A DNA stretch of 64,000 nt from Aldrovandia affinis (GCA_029706075.1 JAINUG010000047.1:4461830-4525829); one strand, 5' to 3'; positions 12,321 to 24,385 are shown, counted from the first letter of the stretch. The notes: generated by a model from the letters alone, not told the origin. Numbers and translations are program-made.

Positions 12321-12975
12321 TGTTACGTCCCTTTACTTTGTGTTGGCATTACTTTGTGTTTCCTTTTGGATTTGCCTGCTGCTGTCCTTGATTTCTCCCC
12401 ATTAGGTGGAGATGACGTCACTGCCCTGCTGGGACCTGCGTGAGGACGCACATGGTTTCCAGGGGAACCCTCCAAGCAACGTGACGAGAGAAGATACGGC
12501 TGGACATCGCTTGGCTACATCACGGAGGAGACTTTTAAAAAGACGCGGGACTATATATAGTGGTTCCCACCAGAATGCCATCAGTTCCCTTTACGACATT
12601 GTTAATTACAGCTTGGTGATTGCGTTACTCTGATTATCCGCCTAGTTGCTAATTAATAAATATTGCTACTCGTAATACCATTTTTGGGAACTCCGAGGAG
12701 AAGACCTCCCCTATCATCTTCGAGGGTCTGGAACCGCTAGCTGGCTGCCCGGTGAGACCTTGCAACCTGCTTTTGTTTTTTAAAGGACTTTCATGTTTTA
12801 AATAGAGAGAACAATCATCAAATGTATTCATATTAATAAATATATGTCTAACTTTTCTATACCACTGTTTCACTGGTGCTCCTTACGGGTTGTGGTTATT
12901 GATTAAGTGGCTTAGTGTTACGTCAGATATTGTACGCCTGGTTATTACAATGCAGGTTGATTTCTATCAGTAACA
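12321..12975 (+). mobile_element. Solo LTR, family B, copy 2
   Basis: TGTTACGTCCC ... CAGTAACA, 655 bp, bounded by the perfect 5-bp duplication ATCAC (12316-12320, 12976-12980). It contains a TATA-like ACTATATATAGTGG and AATAAATATTG in the expected U3-R order. It is collinear with 7100-7758 with scattered substitutions. A 102-codon frame starting at 12135 and running into it is chance. The parental internal region is not in the window, so the superfamily is not proven; the 5-bp duplication and TG/CA ends fit Ty3/gypsy or a related retroelement. Confidence 0.92.
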
Positions 12976-12980
12976 ATCAC

Positions 12981-15843
12981 ATCCACAAAAAACCCCATGG
13001 TTATGACTGTACAAGACCATGGGTGTATCACATAGAGACCATGAGGAAACATATAGGTCTGTGACAGCCCATATGTAAAATGTTTTCTTTGTATGGACAG
13101 ATGTTTTCAATTGAACAATTATTTCTGACTTTGATTTAAATTAGGTCAAAGTGACATACCATATACTTTATGTTCTTTCTGCTTGCAGGCATGAGTGTCA
13201 AAGGAAAATGTGTTTCTGTACAGACAAAACTAAAGTGAAAGCATCATTACCATAGCAATAGTCTAAATAGACTAGCAACACTCATTGCAGTTCTAGATTT
13301 TAGGTCTGTATGCAGATCACAGGTTTTACCCATACACGCCTTGGTTTATGACTATTTCTCAGGGAGTGACAGGCAGCTGTTATAGTTGTTGTTGTGTCAT
13401 GTCATTGGAGACATGCCCTATCAAATAAAACCTCAAACATTAAATTAAACACCACACATTTTTAGCGTAAACACATATAAACTGAATGCGGTGTTGAAAC
13501 ATCTCAACAAGCCGTATGTTTTTTGAAATGGAGAAAACACAGCAGTTACTCATTAAACTACAATTTAGCTGTTTCAGCTGCTGTTGAGGGATACTCCCTG
13601 TGTGCAAATTAGGTGCCACAATCAGTGGGAGACTACAAAGTGACACGTCAGATAGCCTATAAACCAAATCTAATTGAAAACAAGAACACAGGACATGCCC
13701 TACTACCGAGCCATGGCCTGTTTTGTCATAATTTTATCTCAGATCTTCAGAATTTGGGGTGACTTAGATTTCTTCTCTCCCTACATGCGTTCACATCTGC
13801 ATGTGTGCCCACACAGGGGAGTCCTGTTGTTGATTATCGTGCTCCTGAGATATGCTGTCATGTTGGCATGATAATTTCACAATTCTGAAGTAGCTTGAGG
13901 TTTTCATCAATTGGAGGACATAATTCATTAAAGGCAAGTGGACATGATTTAGAGGTTACATATTTGCTGTCATATGTAGATACACTTTTGTATAAATCAC
14001 AATGCATGGTTGTTTTGATGGATATATTTCCCTCTTAAAATAATACAGTTTGATGCCAAAACAATGGTCTGAATAACAAAAATAGAAAAGAGTGTGACCT
14101 TTTACTTTTTTTTACTTCTACTATTCAAATGTACAGAAAAATGCAAACATTGGCTATGCACAGGTGAATTGTAATCTTCTTAACACAGGTATTTAATTTG
14201 TGAACTTACCCGGATTCATCTTTTAACCCCACCATGTTAATATCAGCCTGTCAGGAGCAGTCAGTGCTAGTAAACAAGATTGCTATCATGTCGCTGTATG
14301 AAGAGCTCTGGACACAAGTGCAAGAGCAGTCAGATGGGCTCATCTGTAGAACACATGTTTACGACAGCCACGTCCAGAGACGGAGAGAGGGGAAGCCAAG
14401 ACTGTACCATCTGTGCTGTCTGACAACAATGTCTGGGAAGTCTCTCCGCAAGAACAGACCATGGCCAGATACTGCCAAACTAATTTCCAAACTCCCAATT
14501 CTGGTCTTTTTTATTTAAGATTGAACTCTAGGCAAGCAAATGAGAGACGCTCAATGCAAAGAGCAGCTGAACAAGGTAATCAGTCTTATGGTTGAGTTAT
14601 AAAGTGATCCATTCACACCACTGAAACCTCTCCCTGCTGAATATACGTTCAGAACAGTTATGAAATTGGAGGTGTGAACTGTCTATGGCACATACTTTTG
14701 GGTCAGGGGAAATATTGACTTGGTCTTAGTGTTGATTCCTTGCATCAGAGGTGTTTGGTGCCACTGCACAGAATTTAGCTTGTGCTAAGTTGACGGGGGT
14801 TATGAATGTGACTTTGTTTTGCAGTTTCCAATCCAGTGAGTTTCTCTTCCTCTGCGTCTCCAGGAGCCACATAGTCTGAATGGTTCCCTCATGTGTGTAT
14901 ATATAATTTCATTTAAAAAAAAATGTGTTTATGCCACTGAGGTGAGGACAGTCTAAAAGAGGGAGGTAATTTAAGTAAACTTTAACATCGAAATAAACTA
15001 AAACTTCTCTATCCACTCCCCCCATAGGTTCTTCATGAACCCGAAAACACCAACAATGCTGAGAGAACGGGTGAGCATTTTTTAACGTTTCATTATCCCG
15101 CAATAAATTACTGCAAGTCAATTTCCATAAAAATAACCCTTGACCTGAGTCAACATTAAATAGAAACAAAAGAGTAGCATGAGGTTAGAGAATTACTTTT
15201 TTTAAGGCTTTACAGACTAAGTCGACCAATCAGAATTGTGTTCCATTCTACAGTGAAAGCTACATTCAAAATATTTCGTACAGTAGTTTGTGGTTGAATA
15301 GTCTCACAGTCATTTCCTTACAGAAAAGAACACCAAAGAAGTTCCAGGCGGATGGTGGTTTCTACTCCAATCAGTGCCCGCTTCTTTAATCCTTCGGCTG
15401 CATTTCTGCATCCTAGTGTTTCTCTTTCTCTTGTGCATCCACAAAATGATCTGGGGACCAGACTGTATTCCTGGGGTAGCTGGCATGATATGGTATATTT
15501 GAGCATCATGATATTCCATTAATCTCCTTCCTTTTGTCTCTCAATGGGCTGGGAGGAAAAATCAAGTTGTCGGCAGACTGAAATATTTTGTACAAGTGAT
15601 ATATTCATCATACAAAAAGTATGCATCTACATATGGCCTGGATTCAATAAATATGTGTCCTTAACTTTAACCTTAATGCAAGTGCTTATTTTATTTCTTC
15701 ACAAACATAGTGTGGCAAAGAAATTAACTTGCCAAATTGTGTTTGATAGGATGTTGGAGGTTATTTGCAGAAATCCCTTTTCTCCTTGCCAAATAGGTTG
15801 TGGGATGGATACAGTGGATACACAATGCCCTGGATTCAATTAA
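12981..15843. other. Unassigned intergenic DNA
   Basis: Nearly 3 kb with no recognisable gene. Short frames at 13674, 14234 and 15544 carry no motif. A phrase CCTGGATTCAATAAATATGTG at about 15638 recurs near 15830, where it is interrupted by the solo LTR, suggesting two copies of a short unclassified repeat. Confidence 0.4.
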
Positions 15844-15848
15844 CATGT

Positions 15849-16415
15849 TGTGGCAGCCCAAGGGGCTGCACAAGGAAATGGCTGCCTGGCCTACAACACA
15901 TGGGAGCCCGAGAACACTACATTTCCCAGCAGGCCACAGTAACACCTGAACGGAGTAAAGGCAATGGGACTAACGAACAGCTGAAGGCCATGTGGAGGCC
16001 TATTTAAAGGGCTGATTCCTATCACACTTGGAGAGGACTAGGTATGTGTTTGGAAAGGAGTTGGTGAGTGTATTGTAGAACCTGTGAAGTCTTTGACCAG
16101 CCAGGATTTAGAGAGTGTTTTGGAGCATTTTTGTGTTTGATCGGATTGTTTCAGGATCCCCCTTTGGATTTCGACTACGGACTGCATTGTGGAACTGACT
16201 CGGATTTTGAATAGGATTACGGACATTGACGAGATAAGGATTGCGGACTTTGTGTGTTTGTATTCCCCTGAAGACCCCACCCTTTGTTTTGTGTTGTCAA
16301 GAGTTAGTTTAATAAATTATCATTTTGTTTGTATTACTGCCTCCTCTGTGTTCTTGAACTTGCCTACGTCCTCTGCAAGGTCCGTGTGTGTCGCCCAACC
16401 CCTGGGGACACCACA
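15849..16415 (+). mobile_element. Solo LTR, family A
   Basis: TGTGGCAGCCCAAGGGG ... GGGGACACCACA, 567 bp, homologous to both LTRs of the complete element at 25101-28325. It is flanked by a perfect 4-bp duplication ATGT (15845-15848, 16416-16419). TATA-like GGCCTATTTAAAGGGC lies at about 15996 and the polyadenylation-type TTTAATAAATTATC at about 16308. A solo LTR is the usual product of recombination between the two LTRs of one insertion. Confidence 0.95.
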
Positions 16416-16419
16416 ATGT

Positions 16420-17432
16420 GTACTTAACCTTTATCTATTAATAAAGGCAAATGTTTGGCAACTTAATTTTGGTTATTGCCAAACTCGCTGAGCTATATTT
16501 TACACACATTATACAACATATCAAATGTTTGCTTTTGATCAGAATGCCCCTTCAAAATATTGATTTTAATAAGCACTAGTTTAAAAGTTTTTGATTGCAT
16601 TGCTTAAAATGTTAACCTCATCTGCATAAGTTCACAAATAAATAAGGACCAAAAAATGCTTTGATTGCATCACCAAAAAGTGTTAAACCACATCCTCACA
16701 AGTTCACCAGGACTACCAATTAAAGTGCTTTGGGCTTGTAACCAGAAAGTGTCATGTCAGAGATGGATTGCATTGTTCATTACAAGTGTACATTTTGTCC
16801 TTGCAATCAGCATAGAAGCTTGTGGGAATGCCTTTCTCAACCACTGAAAATGATTTAAATTGCACTTTGTAGGATTTATGTCACTTTAAAGGCTCCTAGC
16901 CTTATTTACACAAGGTAGAACTTACTCAATAGGCTGAATAAATATAATGAGTGCTGTTAAGCTACCCACTCTTCAGTTAATATCTCATTATTGGACAAAA
17001 ATGTCCATTATTTATGTCAAATGGCAAGATTAAAAGTGATTCTTTGGATGGTACTGCATCAATGTTATGTTCTGTTCAGTAACTAAAACAATGGACTCTA
17101 AAACTAAGAGTTTCAATCCTAAATCACACCTAGTCCAATTGATAAAGGTCAGTCAGAGTTCAGTTGTTTGCAAGTTTGTGTGTTTTTTTTTTTTCATGTT
17201 TAATTTTGAAAAAAAATGAAGCGATTGGCAAAGGGCTCTTTGTTGGTTCAGAGCGCCAAACTCCCAGTGGCTCTGACTGAGAGGGGGGCCCTAAAACATT
17301 ATTTGAACATTAAGTAAAAAAATTCAACATTATATAATTAATATAATATTTTATTTACCATGTACTAATAAAACTAATGATTTATTTTTGTTTTTGGCAA
17401 AAAGTTGGCTGGCAGAGAGCCTCTGTTCTAAA
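16420..17432. other. Unassigned DNA with a diverged tandem duplication
   Basis: No gene. Two, perhaps three, diverged units of roughly 72 bp follow each other from about 16588 to 16800, each starting near TGATTGCAT and containing AAGTTCAC. Their origin is unknown. Confidence 0.4.
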
Positions 17433-17548
17433 TTATTTTTTTGAAAATTCTTTCCCATTTTTCTCCCAATTTGGTTGCCAATTATACCCTCTATTTATTT
17501 CAGTTCCCCATCCCCACGAGTCCACCGCCCGTCCTCCGGGAGCGAGAC
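17433..17548 (-). mobile_element. Fragment of the tRNA-derived SINE seen at 42690
   Basis: Shares TCTCCCAATTTGGTTGCC, AATTATA and CACCCGTCCTCCGGG-type segments with 42705-42805. Only the tail half remains; the tRNA-like head is lost where the CR1 tail begins at 17549. Confidence 0.75.
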
Positions 17549-17755
17549 ATAAGAACATAAGAATACATAATGATGAGAACGGGCCGTTCGGCCCATCTAG
17601 GCTCATGTCCTAATCTAAAGAGTATCTAGTACTACATCTAGCCCAAGCGTTTCTGCCTCTACTACCCGACCTGGCAAGCTGTTCCAGGCATTGACAACTC
17701 TCTGTGTAAAGAAACAGAGAACAAACTTCCTAATATCTGTGCGGAATTTGCCATT
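17549..17755 (-). mobile_element. CR1-like LINE 3' end, truncated
   Basis: The minus strand ends with the GGGCCGAACGGCCCGTTCTC region and the ATTCTTATGTTCTTAT terminal repeat shared with 24300-24385 and 45640-45716. About 205 bp of coding and 3' sequence survive. Confidence 0.88.
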
Positions 17756-17929
17756 CCCCTACCATTAGCTAGTAGTTACTATTATGTTTACATTTTGCTC
17801 CTCTTTTAGCTGACACATTTAATCAATGCAGGCTATGCGCGCGACCTGAGGGGGGCCCAGCATCACAAGTTTTCATGAGGCCCAAAATCTCTGGTGGAAC
17901 CCCAGGCATCTCCTCTCTGGGGGGCGTCT
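17756..17929. other. Unassigned short stretch
   Basis: No repeat recognised between the CR1 tail and the Tx1-like LINE fragment. Confidence 0.35.
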
Positions 17930-18434
17930 CTTTTAATCTTAAAAAGGACATGATATTTTTATATGACTAAGAGGGCAGCCTGGCCCTGGATAATCCTGTC
18001 CTGAAGGCAAAATCCCTCTATCCCTTCTATATACATGGGGGGGGGGGGTCGCAGCTATACGGCATTGTCAGGTCCAGCCCACACAGGCCCATATACCTCA
18101 GGGAGTGGCGTAGTACCTGGCTAGTGAACCAGACATTGTCTGCCTAAGCCAGAATGATGTTACTTATGTCTGGGACACCCCTGCCCCCTTTCTCCTCCTC
18201 CTTCATTAGGGTGGTCCTTCTCAGCCTCTCCATGTCACTCCCCCAGACAAAGCAAAAAGCTATTATAGCGATGATTTTGCTAGTGGCTCTGTCTGGGGGA
18301 AAAAACTCTGCCAAACTCTAGCTTGGAAGGTGACCCCCAGGCGCTTGATGTTATCTCTGTGCACAGGGAAAGGACAGGTTAGCGATGCACTCCAAGCTGG
18401 TGACAGGAAAAGCTCGCTTTTCTCGCAGTTGACC
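17930..18434 (-). pseudogene. Tx1/L1-like LINE, post-RT fragment (left part of a split copy)
   Basis: The minus-strand translation, with several frame changes, contains VNCEKSELFL at the hAT junction, then IKRLGVTF and farther on ADNVWF-like residues. These match the region after the RT palm in Tx1/L1-group LINEs that insert in fish genomes. The hAT transposon at 18435-20319 interrupts the codons just before VNCEKSEL. The same LINE probably supplies the RT fragment at 24386-24590. Stops and frameshifts show it is dead. A G10 run at about 18040 also lies in it. Confidence 0.65.
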
Positions 18435-20319
18435 CAGGGTATCTGCAGGTTTAGCCAAGTCAGATTTAAGGCTGTTTAATACTTTTTTAATGCCACTCAG
18501 AATGAAATTTAATACCAATTTCACGATAACAAAATGGCAAAAATCACGCAACGACACCAATTAGTTTAGGTTTAGGGACAAATTTGTCCAAAGATGTTTA
18601 TTAAAACATAAAGGGGTAACTGGATTGGATGAAACAAAGGGGTGACACAAACATAAATAACAAAAATAGAAAATAATAAATTAAAACATCCAAATACATT
18701 CAGTGTCATCCAGGGCAGGAATTTCACCAGTGTCTGGCCTGCTGCCCCTGCAAAAAAATTAAGCGTAATGTGACCTCACTGGTCTTGGTGCCCCCACTGG
18801 CTGTGGTCTCTTCCCTGCTTCTGTTCTTTATTGTAAAAATGAAACAGCAGCCTATTGTGATTCAAATTTTCTTTTGCCTTATGGACCACTGCATAGGGAC
18901 CACTGATGAGCCTAGCATTGAGACTGCCATATGTGTAGTCACTTGGGGGGCATGTATCTCAGTTCTGTGGCCCTCTTCTCCAATTCTCTCAGATTGCTCC
19001 TGCTGCAATAGTTCGAGAAACTTAAAGTTCACATTTTGGCCGTCCATTGAGACTGACAGGAGCTTTCACATGTCCATCTGCTCTGCACATTCCTGAAGAT
19101 TAAATGAGAATAATATATTAAGCATATAACATCTTAATAATACACTGATCATATTTATAGCACTTTATGTACTGTCTTTTTACAAGCTTATAGTGCTCCA
19201 ATATTTTAGCTAACGTTAGATAATTTCTCACTACTTACTTTGAAATGGTGCAGTAGATCTCGAGCTGTTCCATGCCCCATGAACTGCGAACCCAGGTATC
19301 TGGACCGAACTTGATCTTTGTCCCAGTAGCGCACATGAAGGTCCAGTTGTTTTGTTTTCGTGGTTTGGTTGAGGCTCTCATCGAACATCAACACAAACGT
19401 GTCCTTGTTTACATCCGCGATTAGATTATTTCGGAGATAAGCGGCCAATCCAAACCTTGCTATGTAGGCCGTTTTCTTTGCCGCATGTGAATGTCTTAGC
19501 GATTTCCGAGTCAGGGAACATAGCACGGGATACCTCTCCTACCCCGTCATTGCCATTGTAGGACTGGTGCTTCGTGACAGTGTTCAGAACCCACCATACC
19601 TCAGCTTCAAGCGTCGGCGTGGAGCCGAATGTTGTCCGAACTTCTGTTCGTGCAGATGTTGTTGTTGTTGGTGTTGCAGGTAGTCCTATCTGAGATGGCG
19701 CAGCTGAAGTGGAGGCAGGGGCCGAACAGAAATGCAAAATACTAGTCGTTTGCAGGCGGGTTTTATCAACCGATTTATGCTTGGCGCTCTGCATGTGCGA
19801 TTCGACTGCTTTCACCCCCATCGTCCCGAGTTTAAAATCTTTTTTGCAGAGTTTGCAGCGGGCCTCATGATCGTCTTTGACTGGGACCAACCATGGCGCA
19901 AAACACTGGGTTATCGAGCCAGTTCTCATCAAATTTGCACTTTCCCATAACGAGTGCAAATGCTTAAGTTAAGTTAGCTAACTTAGCTTGTTGAACTTTA
20001 ATATTGTGAGTCGACTCCGTTGCTGAAATAGTTCCCCGCAAACATTACGGACCTCTGTTGGTTCCACTCATTCCGGTCTGCGTGACGCTACAAAACGGTA
20101 AATAAAAATCTCCGACTTTATCTCCCGTTACCCGTTTTTCCCCCAGATTTCACAATGAAACATAAAATGACAAATCCACATTTTTATCTTTCCTGTCTAT
20201 GGCATTTTTAAGACCTCTGAAAGATGGATTTAAGACATTTTAAGACCAATTAAGGCCTTTATTGTTGATAAACAAATTTAATACTTTTTAATACTTTTTA
20301 AGGATCCGCGGACACCCTG
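18435..20319 (-). mobile_element. hAT-type DNA transposon with a 5-bp target duplication
   Basis: Imperfect terminal inverted repeats: left CAGGGTATCTGCAGG, right (reverse complement) CAGGGTGTCCGCGGAT. Related TTAATACTTTTT / TTAAGAC subterminal motifs occur near both ends. It is flanked by TGACC at 18430-18434 and 20320-20324 (GGTCA on the minus strand). Removing the element and one duplicate restores an uninterrupted LINE reading (TLVNCEKSEL), which confirms the borders. It carries a decayed hAT-like transposase on the minus strand. Most hAT elements make 8-bp duplications, so five is notable. Confidence 0.85.
18840..19959 (-). pseudogene. hAT-family transposase, two exons, decayed
   Basis: Exon 1 (19959-19239) starts with a BED-type zinc finger: C35, C38, H55 and H61 of the first frame, in a C-x2-C-x16-H-x5-H arrangement. 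After a frameshift near 19500 it continues with FVLMFDESLN (first catalytic Asp region) and LDLHVRYWD, SRYLGSQFMGHGTA and LLHHFK. A consensus donor (AAA|GTAAGT, 19238-19233) and an acceptor (TTCAG|GAATG, exon from 19092) bound a 146-bp intron. Exon 2 begins ECAEQMDM, has an in-frame TGA, then VSMDGQNVNFKFLELLQ, a familiar hAT segment. The dimerisation region is missing, so it is non-functional and the copy is internally truncated. Confidence 0.75.
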
Positions 20320-20335
20320 TGACCAGGGTGCCTGT

Positions 20336-21068
20336 GGAGCTACGGACATAATAGTATCCTTTGTCTATTCAGCTGCACAGTTAAGTTCGCTGCCTAGCCA
20401 CGAACATAATATATGGATCGCCTGCTTAGATGGCTAGTGAAATATTTGCTAGTAAAATAAAAATCGTGATAACACCATTATCGTTTCCTTTTTGTATAGG
20501 AGCTGTGCTTATATTGGTAATTGTTTTAGATTTAACATTGTGTTAGTGATGCTAGTGGGGGGAGTTCGCTGTTTCACACATAATAATAATAGATATATCA
20601 TATATCCTGACATTCCTTGAGTAGCCTTCGCGTTTAATGGATGTAAATGCTAGCTAACGTCACCGACAGTGTTTATGCTCAACTCATGTGGGTAACGTTA
20701 CAAGAGTTCATTTCACAGATAACAGGCCATAACGTGGGATGGACTAGTTTGCTATATTAACTTACTGTAGTACCCACAAGACAAGACTATTTCTTTCACA
20801 CACACACCATCATTTTAAACCTTGCAGTGTTATTCGTTGTATACATAGCAAGCTAGTCCATCCCACAATTGGATGAGGTGGTGTAACATAACTCAGTAAT
20901 TCAGAATACTGTTGCTGGGATTTAAATCCATCCATGGCTATATTATACACTCCTATACAAAAAGGAAACGATAATGGTGTTGTCACGATTTTTATTTTAC
21001 TAGCAAATATTTCATATATTATGTTCGTAGCAAGGCAGCTAACTTAGCTGTACATCTTATTCGTAGCT
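20336..21068. mobile_element. Second palindromic (foldback/MITE-like) element
   Basis: About 120 bp at the left (20380-20501) and right (20952-21066) ends are reverse complements, including ATCGTTTCCTTTTTGTATAG and TTTGCTAGTAAAATAAAAAT. A further inner inverted pair (GGGATGGACTAGTTTGC at 20736, GCAAGCTAGTCCATCCC at 20848) continues the symmetry. There is no coding capacity. An outer-arm copy recurs at 35494-35560. Exact ends and target duplication could not be fixed because the CR1 LINE begins at its right edge. Confidence 0.7.
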
Positions 21069-21339
21069 AAAAAGATTAGGAGCAAAACCTCCACGGTAGT
21101 CTTCTCGGGAATTCTACCAGTACCACGTGCAAGCAGAGGGAAGCTGAAGTTTATCTATAGGTTTAACACGTGGCTACAATCCTTCTGTAGGAAAGAGGGG
21201 TATAGATTTATTGAGCATTGGGACTTCTTCTGGAACAGGGGTGACCTATACAAGCCCGATGGGTTACACCTGAACCGGATGGGTACCTATGCTCTGGGGC
21301 AGCGTATGCTTAGGGTAGCGCAGGATTATTTAAACTAGG
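21066..21339 (+). pseudogene. CR1 ORF1, C-terminal esterase-domain fragment
   Basis: One open frame translates to FSGILPVPR near the start, then FIEHWDFFWNRGDLY and KPDGLHLNRMG before ending ...AQDYLN and a TAG at about 21337. The D-x-x-H motif in DGLHL is the catalytic Asp-His pair of the SGNH-type esterase found in ORF1 of CR1/L2 LINEs. The N-terminal half, including the nucleophile Ser block, is missing through 5' truncation. The role of the esterase in retrotransposition is thought to be RNP or membrane association and is not proven. Confidence 0.8.
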
Positions 21340-21556
21340 GACTCGGGGGGCAGGGAGGATAGAGAGCGAAATTAGTAGGGTGGTGCAGACTGCCCAGATG
21401 GAGTCTGTCAAGACTACATATAACAGGGAAAGCACGAATAAAGTCTTGAGTAAACAAAATTTTAGCAAGTGTGGCTTGGGATGGAAGGGAGTGAGGGAGC
21501 GGGAGAGGAATAGTAGAAACAGTAGCAACGTAAGGGTGAGCAAGGCTTTGAAGCTC
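21340..21556 (+). other. CR1 inter-ORF spacer
   Basis: About 215 bp between the ORF1 stop and the start of the endonuclease domain, purine-rich, with no motif. It probably includes a degraded start of ORF2. Confidence 0.5.
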
Positions 21557-24320
21557 GTGTTTAAATGCGAGAAGTATAAAAAATAAATTTTTGGAACTGG
21601 AGACTGTCATGTTGAATGGGGGTTATGACATTGTTGGGATTACAGAGACATGGCTTGGCGCAGCGGATGGGGAGGAATATAATGTAGAGGGGTACAAATT
21701 GTTTAGGAAGGATAGAACTAATAAAAGAGGAGGGGAGTGGCCCTTTATGTGAAAGACTATCTTAATGTGCAGGAAATTCCAGGTATAAACCCATTAGTTT
21801 CTTGTGAGGACATCTGGATTAGATTATTGGGAGATCGTGAGAAGGGCCTGAATATAGGAGTATGTTATAGACCTCCAGCTTCAGATAGTAACATAAATAG
21901 CACGCTCTTTGATAACATAAAACAAATCTGTGCTGAAGGAGAGACGATAATAATGGGCGACTTCAATTACCCCTCTATCAATTGGGAGATAGTGACAGGT
22001 CAGGGCAAATGTGAAGAGGAGTTTATAGATATGGTCAATGACTGCTTTTTGGTACAGTCTGTTACTCAGCCTACGAGAGGGAAATCAATACTGGATCTGG
22101 TTTTGTGTAACAATCCTGATAGAATTTGCAGCACAGAGGTAGGAGAACCAATAGGAGCAAGTGACCACAGTGCAGTTATTTTTGATATTTTTTGGCAAGT
22201 TAAGACAGCCTCCTCTAACTCTCAAATTTTTAATTTTAGACGAGCTGACTTTAATAAAATGAGAGAGAATTTAAGTAATATAGATTGGGTAAAACTTCTA
22301 GATTGCAGAACTGTGAATGAAAAATGGACTATATTTAAAAGGGTTATTGTAGATGTACAGTGTAAATTCATCCCCAAAGTAAGGAAAAATAGGATGAAAA
22401 AACAGTCTCCGCAGTGGATGACCAAACCTTTACGGGTGATTTTGAGGCAAAAGAAACGACTGTATAGAGTATATAAAAAGGATAACTCAGAGAGAAACAA
22501 GTTAGATTATTGTAATATGCGGGCAACGGCTAAAAAAAGGAAATAAGATCAGCTAAAAGGCGGTTTGAAATTAAAATTTCCCAAGATGCAAAAAGTAACC
22601 CTAAGACGTTTTTTCAATATTGTAGTAGAAAAAGGAAAGTTAAGGATGAGGTTAAGTACATTAAGAATAAGGAAGGAACTTTGGTTTATAATAATAAGGA
22701 CATTGCAAACACACTAAACAGTTACTTTGTGGAGAGCTTTACTAGAGAAGAGGTTATAAATATGCCTAAATGTATAGACAAGGTACGGAATGTTTTGGAG
22801 GACTTTGAGATAAGGGATGTAGAAGTACTACAAAAACTACAAAAACTTAAGACAAATAAGGCAGCAGGCCCGGATGGCATATATCCTAGAGTACTCAAAG
22901 AACTTGGGGAAATTATATATAAACCATTGACAGATATTTTCAGTCAATCCATAATCACTGGAGAAATACCAGATGACTGGAAACGGTAGTATAATTCCAA
23001 TATATAAGAAGGGGGACCGTACTGACCCAGGGAACTATAGGCCTGTCAGTTTAACTTGCATCGCATGTAAAATGCTGGAATGTATTATTAGGGATAAGTT
23101 GGAATCATTCTTGAAAAATAATAGTATTTTAAGGAGAGCCAGCATGGATTTCTCAAGGGGAGGTCATGCCTAACAAACCTCCTTGGACTTTTCGAAGAGG
23201 CTACAAAGTGTGTTGACCTGAACCAGGCTTATGATGTTATATATTTGGACTTTCAGAAAGCATTTGAAAAGGTACCACATGAGAGGTTCATTGCTAAAAT
23301 GAAATCAGTAGGAATTGTAGGAGTAGTTTCACAGTGGGTTAAAAATTGGCTGCAAGGGCGAATACAAAGAGTAACAGTAGGTGGGGCCGAATCTGACCTC
23401 GGTGCTGTGGGCAGTGGTGTCCCGCAGGGATCGGTGCTGGGACCTCTGCTCTTCCTTATTTACATAAATGATCTGGATATGGACATTAGTAGCAAAATAG
23501 TTAAATTTGCAGATGATACTAAACTTGGGGGTTTGGCAAACAGTTTGGAATCGACTAAAGTAATCCAAGATGATTTAAACAAAATCCAAAAATGGGCAGA
23601 TACATGGCAGATGAAGTTCAATATTGATAAATGTAAAGTTATGCATGTGGGAAATAAAAACATTAGACAGGAGTATTTTATGGGAGGAGAAAAGTTAGTA
23701 GGTGTTCAATTTGAAAAGGATTTAGGAGTTGTAGTGGATCAAAGCCTATCTGCATCAAAGCAGTGTGCTACAGCAGTGAAAAAAGCCAACAGGATGCTGG
23801 GATACATAGCAAAAGTATTGAGTACAAATCAAAGGAGGTTATATTAATGTTATATAACGCCTTTGTCAGACCGCACTTAGAATACTGTGTGCAGTTCTGG
23901 GCACCGCACTACAAGAAAGATATTGAAGCTCTTGAAAAAGTCCAAAGAAGGGCAACTAAACTGATACCTGGTATGAAAGGTAAAAGTTATGATGATAGAC
24001 TTAAGGCACTCAATCTATTTAAACTTAGCAAACGCAGACTTAGGGGGATTTGATTGAGGTTTTTAAATTCCTAAAAGGGATTAACAAAGTAAAATACCAA
24101 AGATTTTTAAGATAAGTGGGGTCAGCAGAACAAGAGGCCACAGGTGGAAATTAGTTAAAGGCAAATTCCGCACAGATATTAGGAAGTTTTTCTTTACACA
24201 GAGAGTTGTCAATGCCTGGAACAGCTTGCCAGGTCAGGTAGTAGAGGCAGAAACGCTCGGGCTATTCAAGGCCAGGCTAGATGTAGTACTAGATGTTCTT
24301 TAGATTAGGACATGATGAGC
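21557..24320 (+). pseudogene. CR1 ORF2: endonuclease plus reverse transcriptase, frameshifted
   Basis: The endonuclease begins with NARSIKNKF, followed by ITETWL (catalytic Glu), GDFNYP and ASDHSAV (catalytic Asp-His), spread over two frames with a break near 21733. A linker follows, frameshifted in an A-run near 22540. RT shows NYRPVSLT, YLDFQKAFEKVPH, GVPQGSVLGPLLF, FADDTKL (catalytic Asp pair, about 23500) and WQMKFNIDKCKVMHVG. The C-terminus continues through RPHLEYC and ends in NAWNSLPG-like residues near 24230. Breaks occur near 22986, 23150, 23845 and 24040. The enzyme would nick DNA and copy its own RNA; this copy cannot make it intact. Confidence 0.92.
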
Positions 24321-24385
24321 CAAGATGGGCCGAACGGCCCGTTCTCATCATTATGTATTCTTATGTTCTTATGTTCTTATGTATG

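Larger units (their letters stand above)
21066..24385 (+). mobile_element. CR1-like LINE, nearly full-length but 5' truncated
   Basis: Contains in order the C-terminal part of ORF1 (esterase-like), an apurinic-type endonuclease, reverse transcriptase, and the 3' end with the terminal repeat TTATGTTCTTATGTTCTTAT. The 3' octamer-like repeat and domain order are those of the CR1 clade. Truncated copies of the same family lie at 11884, 17549 and 45376. The insertion splits the Tx1-like LINE together with the palindromic element on its left. Several single-base frameshifts make it inactive. Confidence 0.92.

Noticed and set aside
7095..12980. The two family B LTRs as the ends of one 5.9-kb element
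   Set aside because: Each LTR has its own perfect but different 5-bp duplication (TATGG and ATCAC), and no gag, pol, primer site or polypurine tract lies between them.
18230..18434. Host gene exon on the minus strand
   Set aside because: The motifs belong to a Tx1-like LINE and the reading continues across the hAT insertion.
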